Assembly: GCA_022539475.1 (NCBI GenBank)
Contig: VCMS01000226.1
Coordinates: 44,659-108,658, forward strand
DNA from: Gracilaria domingensis
Taxonomy: Eukaryota; Rhodophyta; Florideophyceae; Gracilariales; Gracilariaceae
Direction of reading: 5' to 3'
DNA length: 64,000 nucleotides
The notes beneath the pieces were generated by a model. It did no database searches. It was given only the letters and a program-made list of their open reading frames with translations, and was not told the origin of the DNA. Position numbers and translations under genes: made by a program. Shown piece by piece: positions 20,005 through 29,220 of this stretch (position 1 is the first letter of the stretch; every line of letters starts with the position of its first letter).

Positions 20005-22599
20005 ATGGCATGTGATATCTCCCCCGCTTTCACAGCGTCGCATCAACAAGTCTGGCACCAGTCCACCCCGTCTACGCCTCCTGTCAGTCCGCCCTTGCAC
20101 GCAGATCACCGTCACTCCTCCGGCGCCGTCGTGCCAGACGGCACCGTCTTGTCGCATCTCAACGTCCACAGCAGTCAGCAAGAGGAACAATTTTCCGACC
20201 ACAGCGGAACCATCAGCTTATTCGAAGCCCATCAAACGCCAAAGCCCTCCACCAAGGCCAGGACTGGTTTCAATCACCATGACTTCAAAGACTCCGACGA
20301 CGAATTCGATCGCCAATCGGCTTCTCGTTCCTCCCGCTCGCTTACTCTTCAGTCTAACTCCTCTCAACAACCGCTTCCAATCGCCGCGCGAGAAGTCGTG
20401 TACCGAATCATTGACTCTATTCCCGCTGCGTTTTTCTTCATTACGCTTTCCGCCATCGATTATGGCACCGCCTCTGCGTCTGTGTTCACCCAGTCTCACT
20501 CATATTTTCGTTTTTATCACGTGCTGGATTGGATAACCGCCGTCGCTTTTTTCATCGATGTCAATGCTCGTCTGTACAGTTACGGTTTTTGGTTTTATGT
20601 CCACGGCTTTATTCGATCTTTTGAGTACCTGCTCAGCGTCATCAACTTTGCGTTCGTCATAGCGTATGTGTTAACTGGTGCTCACTGGTTACTTATAACC
20701 AGGTACATCCGAGTTTTGCGTCTTCTAACAACTTCTCTACGTCTTCGTGAACGGCACCTCAAATGGCGTACCAGACTTGAACTGGAAAGTCTCGCTCAGG
20801 TTCTCGAAAGTGAACGGAGCGAACATAGCAAGCTCATCAAGTGGCGTATAGATTCATCCGCAATTGCCATTGGAGAACAGGCTGGACATGGCGGCTTCGG
20901 TACTGTATACTCCGGCCTCTTCAGAGGAACCCTTGTTGCTGTCAAGCAAATCTGCCCCTTGGAACGACACACCACTGTGGACTGCATCGACGATGAAGCC
21001 ATTACTTTGGTAAACCTCAGGCATCCCAATGTCGTTCTTTTTATGGGCTTTGTTAACGAACCATCAAAGCTGTGGATTGTCACCGAGTACTGCTCGCGTG
21101 GGTCCGTCAGAGACCGTCTCGACGAAGGTGATGCCGCGCTTACAGAGGGACGAATTCTTAAGTTAGCGCTCGGAGCCGCACGCGGATTGGCTTATCTCCA
21201 TGGGCAACAGCCACCAGTTTTGCATCTTGATTTGAAGACGTCCAATATTCTCATTTCCTCTGGTTGGGATGCCAAATTGGGCGACTTTGGGCTCAGCAGA
21301 AGTATCGACAATATCGAGAACAATTGGTTTTACGGAACTATGCAATACGCTGCGCCTGAAATTCTAGAAGCAAATAAGTTCACCACTGCTGCTGACGTGT
21401 ACTCATTTGGAATCTGCTTGTGGGAAATGGCTACGAAGGAAATTCCATATGAGCACATGGATCCGCCAGCAGTACTTTGGGGAGTTGTCAAGTCCAACTT
21501 GAGACCACCGCTTAATAAGTTGGTTTGCAGTACTAAACTGTCGGTCACAACGGGAGCCAGCGCTACGAGGAAATCTGTCTCGCCTGTCGCTCGAGACCTT
21601 CGTACACCATGCTCACCACCCTCACCAGCGTTTGCAAAGCGTGGAAGCTATGCAACAAGCACCATTACCCCGAATACCACTCCCGTAATTCGGCCCCTAA
21701 AATCTTGCGAAGGAGTTGCCGCATCAGGTGTACATAACAGTCTTGCACACACCGTACTGCCAATGAATGTGCAAGAAACCCTGATTACTAATACGGCAAA
21801 CGCGATGGCCAATCGAGCAGTTCCTGCAATGGCACCCATCGTGCCTCCAGTGCGTGTGAAGCAAATGATCCGGGATTTGGAGCGAAAGGAAAACAAGGAC
21901 GTGATGTTCAGCTCAGGCACGTTCCCTGAAATTAGCGAAGAACAAGATTCTGCGGTGAGGAAAGGGTCGACACGTCGAAGAGTCCAAAGGGGGGCCAGAG
22001 GGGAACAGAACACGTCAGGTTTGAATAGCTTGACAACAAAGGTGACTGCAACCATTCAAATGTTTGATGATAGGCCCCCCATTATCAGACGCAAAGAGGA
22101 CGAGGGTTCTGTGGACGCTCTATTAGAAACTTGCGGAAGTGTCGGCGATGCAAACAGTGTCATTGGGTCTCCTCGTTTCCAGTCAATGAGACGCCAAAAC
22201 ATCATTCCTAAGAGTATTGGCAAGGCCATCAACATGACGTCAAGGAAAGTCAATCAAAACACGACGGCGGAAGACAGTTCTACCGCAGACACGGACGAAG
22301 GAGAAATTGATCCGTTTATGAGACGGCTGGCAAACTTTTCTAGGAGAACAGATGATGCAAACAAGTACAAAGTAGACCAAGCTAATGTTCGAGATGAGAA
22401 CGATAACAACGTAGTAATGGGCACCGAGGGGTGTGCAGCAGGGGCAGCTAATTGCGGGCGAAAAGTAGCCAAAGTTCCGCAGGAATACATTGATCTGATT
22501 CAAAAGTGCTGGTCACCCAATGCTGAGGATCGGCCTACCGCAAGCGAGCTCGTGTGGCAGCTGGTGATTATGATGGATTGTCAGATGCGAGAAAAGTAA
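20005..22599 (+). CDS. Membrane protein kinase: voltage-sensor-like four-helix domain plus TKL/Raf-like kinase
   Basis: 864 residues from the ATG at 20005. A Ser/Pro-rich cytosolic N-terminus (1-128) precedes four hydrophobic helices: about 131-153, 171-197 (with F182/F183, D185 and R189, like S2 of voltage sensors), 203-223, and 226-250 with R233, R236, R239, R246, R248 and R250 (S4-like spacing). A charged, coiled-coil-like stretch (255-280) leads to a kinase domain. The kinase has a Gly loop 294-299, VAVK K314, E331, HLDLKTSN 407-414, DFG 427-429, APE 450-452 and DVYSFGICLWEM. The closest kinase type is TKL (Raf/MAP3K-like). About 320 mostly low-complexity residues (504-823) separate the body of the kinase from its last segment (EYIDLIQKCWSPNAEDRP, from 827). 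I infer a plasma-membrane or organelle-membrane kinase that may respond to voltage. HRD reads HLD, so it is a non-RD kinase. Confidence 0.9.
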   Translation: MACDISPAFTASHQQVWHQSTPSTPPVSPPLHADHRHSSGAVVPDGTVLSHLNVHSSQQEEQFSDHSGTISLFEAHQTPKPSTKARTGFNHHDFKDSDDEFDRQSASRSSRSLTLQSNSSQQPLPIAAREVVYRIIDSIPAAFFFITLSAIDYGTASASVFTQSHSYFRFYHVLDWITAVAFFIDVNARLYSYGFWFYVHGFIRSFEYLLSVINFAFVIAYVLTGAHWLLITRYIRVLRLLTTSLRLRERHLKWRTRLELESLAQVLESERSEHSKLIKWRIDSSAIAIGEQAGHGGFGTVYSGLFRGTLVAVKQICPLERHTTVDCIDDEAITLVNLRHPNVVLFMGFVNEPSKLWIVTEYCSRGSVRDRLDEGDAALTEGRILKLALGAARGLAYLHGQQPPVLHLDLKTSNILISSGWDAKLGDFGLSRSIDNIENNWFYGTMQYAAPEILEANKFTTAADVYSFGICLWEMATKEIPYEHMDPPAVLWGVVKSNLRPPLNKLVCSTKLSVTTGASATRKSVSPVARDLRTPCSPPSPAFAKRGSYATSTITPNTTPVIRPLKSCEGVAASGVHNSLAHTVLPMNVQETLITNTANAMANRAVPAMAPIVPPVRVKQMIRDLERKENKDVMFSSGTFPEISEEQDSAVRKGSTRRRVQRGARGEQNTSGLNSLTTKVTATIQMFDDRPPIIRRKEDEGSVDALLETCGSVGDANSVIGSPRFQSMRRQNIIPKSIGKAINMTSRKVNQNTTAEDSSTADTDEGEIDPFMRRLANFSRRTDDANKYKVDQANVRDENDNNVVMGTEGCAAGAANCGRKVAKVPQEYIDLIQKCWSPNAEDRPTASELVWQLVIMMDCQMREK

Positions 22600-22986
22600 G
22601 GTTAATGCTTTGTTGCCTCCTTTATTCTTGGCAGACGACGTCTCTCGGTGACCAAGTTTAATAGTGATACTTCTTTGTACTGTAGGTGAGCGAAATAGAT
22701 GATGTCGATGACGACGCCGTCACTTGGTTGGCATGAACAGCAAGACGTGATGTGCTTGAAAGAAAGTTACGCTTTTCTTTTATGTACTGAATGCTAACAT
22801 GAGATAAACTAAATGAAGCGCCCTTGTAAAAACGAACAGCGAGTGAGAATGTCACTGAGCAGGTAGCCAAGTGGTGCGAGTGTGGAGAGGAGGTATACAA
22901 TTTAAGAGGGCGGTGAGAGGTTCCATACAGACGACAGGGAGAGGAAGAAGCAGGCCGGGGGGGAAGGGAGGAGCAGAAGTTATGAC
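22600..22986. other. Convergent spacer, kinase and zinc-finger 3' UTRs
   Basis: 387 bp between two stop codons on opposite strands. No further gene is seen. Confidence 0.5.
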
Positions 22987-23208
22987 TTATTTGGAGTGAT
23001 GGTTCTTCTTGTGCCGGCTCCTTGAGCTGCGGTGGCGGAATACTTGATTGCATTCGGAACATGGGAACGTGTCCTTGGACTTGGTTTGAGAGCGCGAGCT
23101 ACCGACGTTTGCCGAGGAGCTGCTGCTGCTTTCCGACTTTGGGTCGTAAGACTTGTCCATGACGGTTTTCCAGTAATCGGAGCGTTGTGAGTCGTATGGG
23201 GTAGACAT
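22987..23208 (-). CDS. Small single C2H2 zinc-finger protein
   Basis: 73 residues from the ATG at 23208; the frame is also open upstream but only with Pro/Thr/His repeats typical of translated CT-rich leader. Residues 1-45 are Ser-rich and likely disordered. Residues 48-72 form one classical finger, FPCSECNQVF with C50 and C53, then H66 and H70 (or H71), embedded in a Lys/Arg-rich end (RHRSSRSRHKKNHH). One finger plus a basic patch suggests nucleic-acid binding; the target is unknown. A TATA-like box about 195 bp upstream of the ATG supports a real gene. Confidence 0.7.
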   Translation of the reverse strand: MSTPYDSQRSDYWKTVMDKSYDPKSESSSSSSANVGSSRSQTKSKDTFPCSECNQVFRHRSSRSRHKKNHHSK

Positions 23209-23400
23209 GTTGGTGGACCGAGGGGTGGTGCGGTGTGTGGTGTGTGGTGTGTGGCGTGTGGTGGAGGGTAGTTTAGTGGGTGGGTGTGGTTGTCGGGGAA
23301 GGTTGGGGGGGAAGAAGGTGGGGGGTGGGGGCAAAGGTGAGGTGAGAGCGATGCGGGATGAGAAAGGGGTTGGGGCAGCGGTGGAGAAGTCGATCGGGTG

Positions 23401-23410
23401 CTTTTATAGG
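23401..23410 (-). promoter_or_regulatory. TATA-like box for the zinc-finger gene
   Basis: On the minus strand this reads CCTATAAAAG, a good TATA consensus. It implies transcription start near 23375 and a pyrimidine-rich 5' UTR of roughly 165 nt with CA/CACAC repeats. Confidence 0.5.
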
Positions 23411-23469
23411 AGGAGGCATGGGAGAAATGATGTTGGTGCCGGGAGGGGGGATTTTGCACCATGAGTTTG

Positions 23470-23821
23470 CACGCGCGCGCGCATTGCTGCACCCACAACA
23501 TTTTTTTTAACGAAGTTTCTAACTGTAGCTCGGCGACGCGCGCGTGGCGCCCGCGTGCCGCACCACGCCTGCCGCGCTGTCATGATCGCAGCGCAGAGCG
23601 CAAGCGCGGCGCGCGCGTCGCCCTGTCACGCGCGCCTTTTCTCGTCGGTGCGTTTAAGCGATCACACGTCGCCATCGCTGGCGCTGCATTTGCTACGTTC
23701 GCGTCTCTCCGAACGAGTGCCGCTCGCCGCCCGCCGCTGTCGTCCGCGCTTGCATCCAACCCGCCGCCGTCCTCTTGGCGCGAGAAATTCATGTCATAGG
23801 GGTATGCCTCCTACTGCGCCC

Positions 23822-23855
<34 letters not shown>

Positions 23856-23960
23856 TCACGCTCGCCCTCATACACTGTCCATGCGTCGAGTACCGTCGGT
23901 AGCCCGTCGTGCTCTGCCGAATGAGCGTTGTGTGAACTCTTCTCTCATCCTGGTCCTCCT
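23470..23960. other. CpG-rich block upstream of the zinc-finger gene
   Basis: GCGC-rich sequence similar in character to 19.2-20.0 kb. It starts with alternating CG runs (23473-23483) and contains the poly-C run. It may be the distal promoter of the zinc-finger gene or a start region for an unrecognised rightward transcript. Confidence 0.35.
23823..23853 (+). repeat. Poly-C run of 31 bases
   Basis: An uninterrupted run of C from 23823 to 23853; a second run of about 10 lies near 23969-23979. Length may vary between reads. Confidence 0.85.
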
Positions 23961-26551
23961 TCACACACCCCCCCCCCCCACCGCCAATCCATTTCGAAAC
24001 GGCTAACGTGCATTTGCTGACTATGCCGTTTCCCGAAATCACTCAGTACGGTTACAGCGCACTGCCAGGGGTAAGGATAGTCGCACCCCTCATAACTCTG
24101 ACGCCAGCCGAACCGCTCAAACAAAGTCTGTTTGAGCACGGTACTTTATATGTTCTTCCCCCATATCCATGTGCCTGTGGTGTGTATCTGGTCCTCACTG
24201 TTTTTCAAACGCTAGATCTTCATTGAACACCCCAAATTTGTTGCCCCAGTCAACTCACATCACCTTAGCATTCGGCTATCATCAACCCATGCGGGTGCGC
24301 CTGGGACGCTTCACATCACTTACAAGCCTACATCGCTGGGAGAGCCGTCCAATGGACAGCCATGACACATTTCCACAACCACCCCATCGAGTGGTCTATC
24401 CGTCTCAATGCCGCCGTCACGAGAAATGCACCCTTTCAAGTGCAACCCACCCGTTCAAATTGTCGACAAACACTCATGTGTCGCAGAAAAAGTTTCATGT
24501 CTCAAGATCCGTCCGTAGTCCATCAACGTACTCACGCTTCCACTCTGCACCAGTAACGCACATCATAAGCCGCTCTCAGTAGTCTCGAAGCTGCTGCAGT
24601 AAACTTACTGCGCAGTTAGCTCTCATGCCCTCCTCACGTCCTCATTTCCACTGTCTTCTATTCGCAAAAGTGATTTAAGTCACCAGTAGCTTTGTCTATG
24701 CATCAACTACAAGTTTTAAAGTAGGATCCCCAGAGATGTCTCATCATGGAGTAGATATGGCCCTTTCACACAAAATCTCGTGTTTGCGACGTATTACAAT
24801 CCTCACGATTTTTCCAAAGTTGCTGCCACCATCAATAACGCAAAGAAGTCCGGACATGAAACTTGGAGCTTGTAAAATGCATTTCTAGTAAGAAAAGTGG
24901 CACAACAACAAGTCCCTTCGAGCATACAAGAGAAGCATCCCGCGCGCATCGCCCATCATCCTCAAGTTATCTTGCAAACGGTGTCATCTTTGAGCCAAGT
25001 ATTCTAACACTATTGCAGTTGGTTGTCCTCGTCAAAGAGACACCTAGGGTTCCACTCAATCAAATTGTAAATTACATTCCTTTGGAAAAAAACTTCTCAA
25101 ATTGTAGTCTTCAGGAGCGAATCCATTCAGAAATGAACGAGACTGTTTGAAAAGAGAAGGCTAGCGTTGCTTTTTGTTAGATATCCTACGCTTCTTTGCG
25201 TTTCTGTCTTGACACGAATACTCGCATACCAATGAAACGGGAAGTACGGCTGTTCGATATTTTGTTTGGTCGTCACGTTCTTTGGTGCTGTGTGGTTTTC
25301 TGGTTGCTCTTTCCATTCTGATCAGGTATGCCAGGCGCATTTCACAACGCTGATTCACGTTTGTATGTGGCATTTGTAGCCGCCGGCTTCACATGAGTCT
25401 TCTTGTTGGCAATACTTCTACGTGCTTTAAAATGATGCTAACGCATAAAATTAAGCTTCGGTATATCTCTTTGTGTACATATGTAGGGTTTATGTTCTCC
25501 TTCACCTTAAAGGTTATTTCTCTCTTCCGTGTCGTATTCCACCATCCTCTTCATCTGAGTCGACAATTTATACATAAAAAAGAAGTCCCAATCCTGGATC
25601 CTTTCGGATCATTGAAAGAAGTGATATGAATCTCAATAATTCTTGTGTCACTCTCCATTCCTTTCAATTTCTCTAGACGAATGGCGGTCGTTTTCAAGAT
25701 AAGGAACCGCATCGACTCTTCAAAATTGAGGTGCACCAGCTCATTGGAGGGGGGAATATTATTTTTGTCAAACCATAGCCATGTCAATGAACTCATCATC
25801 AAGCCTCGATAGTTGCAAAATAATATGAGTCTACCAGATGAAACATTTCAAGTGTGAAGGATATTTATAGAAATTTTTAGTGTTTTCAATTTTTGAGCAG
25901 ATGTTTTCGTAACGTGCTCCATGGAAGTATCTTTTTGTATGAGGCCTTTTATGTTGTAAAGCAACGCCAGGCTTTTATTATGTACCATCGGTACTGGTAG
26001 TACAAAGGTACCTTAATGGGGTTGTGGGTGTGGAGGTCAAGGCAAAAAGTTTTGATTGGCGATAGATTATGATTGGAATGACACTGGTTTGTCGCTCGAA
26101 GAGCATACATGCGCAGGTTTGCCAACAAATTGTACTGTACGGTAGCAAATTGCGCAACGTAGCTTGTGTAGCTTTTTCTTGCGCGACGCCTTTCAAAGGG
26201 TGCTCATTTGTTCCTGAGTGTCAAGGAACTACTTCCACAAGAGCTTTTGAAGCTTGTATTGCATGATGGAGCGACGGGCAAGTGTAGCTCGAAAAGTTGT
26301 CACAGCGAGGTACACCGACAAGGCTCGCCAGGCAGAGGCAAGCTGAAACCGCAAATTAATCTTCCATCGTTGGCCTGCCCTTTTTCAGATTGAAGCCAGG
26401 ACTACATTCGAGCTAGTTTTGGATAACTTTAGAGGAGATTTCTTTTCTGAATCGTGCTGTACGCTCCAAGGGGTAGTACTCTTGTTTAGTTACAAGTAGA
26501 ACGTACGTTACGTTAACAACCTTGTCACACAGAAGATTATTACGACGAGAA
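23961..26551. other. Gene-poor region
   Basis: No frame longer than about 140 codons and none with a recognisable family. No tRNA-like B box was found by eye. Confidence 0.4.
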
Positions 26552-26809
26552 CTATGACCTAGAGCAAAAAACCAGGCCAAATGTCACACGATCTACTCCA
26601 GTAGATCTGGCTCTCCACTTAGCATGGAATGTACAGTTTTTTTGCTTTCCCTCAACACACATATACCTTAATCTGCCGTTGAGCTCTATTTTGCACGTAG
26701 AAGTTTCAGACGTCGTCGCCATGCAGAAATTCCTCGACTCCCCGAATCTCTCTGTCTGCTTCTTGAATAAATTTTGCGTTTTAAACGCATCATCTCTTTC
26801 CTCTTTCAC
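26552..26809 (-). pseudogene. Possible MULE transposase N-terminal zinc-finger fragment
   Basis: 85 codons without an ATG at the left edge. The pattern of an F-containing helix, then RLRYMCVEGKQKNCTFHAKW and VDRVTFG resembles the FAR1/MULE leader (aromatic-C...C-x-F...). The DDE domain is absent. The resemblance is short and may be chance. Confidence 0.28.
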
Positions 26810-28570
26810 TAAAAAATGGGAGACAACAATCGGTTTGCATTGGTACTGAGATTGTTTCCCTAATTTCTACGAGGAAAACAATATCACAAGGCAGTTTCTT
26901 ATAATTGCAGTCATAATCTTTCTGATCCTTATCAGCATGTGCGCGATACATCATTGTTGAGTCGAGGCGGTCACAAAAAAGTTAGATGAAGATTACGAAC
27001 AAGGCCCTATGAAACTCATAACCAATGGATGCAAGAATCGCTCTTCGGTAAATATCAGCCCACGACAACAACGCTCCTTTCTAATTAGATCGACCCTTGT
27101 CGTGATCAACGGATAGATGATGTTGTGGAATTACATATACGTCAGTGGGAAAAGTGATGAGAGGTCCGTCGACGTCAATTCTCCCTCGAATTCTAGGACA
27201 GATGCAAAGCATGCGTGTGTGATGGGCAGCAAGATTTGTGACCGTTCTACAGGAGTGTTGGTGAAGATCAGAAGATGTGAAGAGTTCAATATTGATGCAT
27301 TCAACTCTTGAATGCATTTGAAACAAGCATGGCACGGCATGGCACGGAATCTGGGAGATTGAATGAGCGACAAAAATTATTACCTCGGGCTGAAGCAAGC
27401 AGCAGAGAGTGGTTCGGTCCGCGTGTATTCTTGGACAGGATACATTTAGATATTGCCACATGACATCTTACGTAAGACCATTATGTAAGTTGTGATGTGG
27501 CAATATTTAAGGATTAGAAAGGAAGGGGAACGTTATTGGGCAAACAAGTAATATGGGTAACGTATAAAGCTGAGTACTGGTACGTTCTAGAGAGATTAAA
27601 CCTCAGGGTTTAAACAGAGCGTACTTATATAGATACATTAAATATATTGCAGAGCAGAACAGCAGTGTTGCTGTTGCGGAACGGTTGTAGCGGTAACAAT
27701 GACCACATGTTCGATAACAAGTGGCTCGATGCGTTTTCATATGGTAGCAGTACATGTTGTGGTGCACAACACTGGGTCGAAAAAGACGTGAGTATGAACT
27801 AAAATCGAAACAGTTCAGGAGGAAGCAAACGAGAAGTAACAATGAAAAGGCCGTCTAGCGATGGTATGTTTGGGTGAAGATACGAGGTAACCTTTACTTA
27901 CAGCCACAGACCTTCCGCGGAGGCTTCAGTGAAGAGGGCACAATGATGCTTAGGGCTATTGTTTGCTCCCCTTTTTTTCTTGCAAGAAAATGGTAAGTGA
28001 TTAGATGCACGTAGTCTGTTTCCCTCAACAATGAGAAAATGAACAGAATTCCGTAATCTCTGAGATTTGACGTGAATGACCAGGGTGCAGCGCGCAAGGA
28101 CATAAGTCGACGCACTGCAGCGGGAGATTGAAATGATGCAATTGAGGAATGGAAGCTGAACAAGTGTTTGTCTGCACCGCATGGTATGTTGCTATGCAAC
28201 GTATGTTGCGCGTAGCGTAGGGCGCGTAGCGTGGGGCAGAGTATTGCTTTCCGGAGTGCGCGGAGGAGGATCACTGTGCGGCAAGTAAAAATACGAACGA
28301 CACATATCTGGTGGCGAGCTAACACCTTAGAACAGGTGGATATAGGTGTTGGGTTGATGGAGCAATATAGTTGGTTGCTGGTAGAAAGCCGCGATGGTGA
28401 GCCGGGAAAGGGTTTCGAAGTCACCAGTAGCAGCGTACGACATGCCACTGCTTGTTGCGGAATACAGCGGCCAGAAGGGAACAACTCGAGCGCACTGCAA
28501 GCGTCGAAGCTTTTACGAGTAGCGGGCAAGTTGTCGAGAGTTGCCGTTGGAATGACGTATTGATATTGAA
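26810..28570. other. Gene-poor region
   Basis: Nothing coding is supported. It contains one long hairpin at 27447-27510, listed separately. Confidence 0.4.
27447..27510. repeat. 30-bp-arm inverted repeat (hairpin)
   Basis: The arms at about 27447-27476 and 27481-27510 both contain ATATTGCCACAT in inverted orientation and match at roughly 25 of 30 positions around a spacer of about 4 bases. Confidence 0.75.
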
Positions 28571-29220
28571 GGCGCGTCACGACTGAAGGGGAGCTAGCGC
28601 AACCACGGGGCTTGCGGCGTTCGTTATTCCTGGCGTTACGTGCAGGCCGCGCGCGCCTTTATCGCCGCGTGACGGCTACCAGGGGGGGCGTAGCTGGCGT
28701 GACGACCGCCACCAATGACTGCGCAGCAACAACAATGCTACAAGCTCAGCAATCCCTCACCAATCACACGCGCAGCGCTGTTTTTGCCACCCTGCCGCAT
28801 GCCTTCGGGCTTCAGAATTGTGCCACGTGTTAGCTGTATTCAGCGTGATGTCATCATCCTGCTCATAGGTCACGCGCTTCCCGCTCCACATAAAAATAGA
28901 TCACATTTGCGCGCGCGCGTGGCGCTCACGCGCTCCCGCTCCAATTTGGCACACGTGGCATTACACGTTCGCCGCGCTTAACGTGCGCCTTTGCGCGTCA
29001 CTCCTCATTGCAGTGCTCCCGTGTGCACACACTCACCGCCAAGCGCCGCTTGGCTTGGAGCTCTGCCGCCTCTCTCTGCCTCCACCACAGCGACCGCCTC
29101 GTTGCTGCCTCATTCACTTGTTGCCGCAGCCTGCCGCCCTCTCTCGTGCTCGTTGTTTCCACACTCTCGCGCCTTGACACTCCTTTCCTGTTTCGAGCCT
29201 GCTCGTCTCCTCCACTTATG
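28571..29220. other. Orphan CpG-rich block
   Basis: GCGCGCGT-rich sequence (28650-28990) passing into CT-rich sequence (29040-29220), like the upstream regions of the zinc-finger and kinase genes. No convincing ORF follows on either strand. Confidence 0.35.

Noticed and set aside
19358-20536. Long Arg/Ala-rich frames on both strands around 19.3-20.5 kb
   Set aside because: The extreme GC content removes stop codons; the translations are low-complexity and overlap the membrane kinase start.
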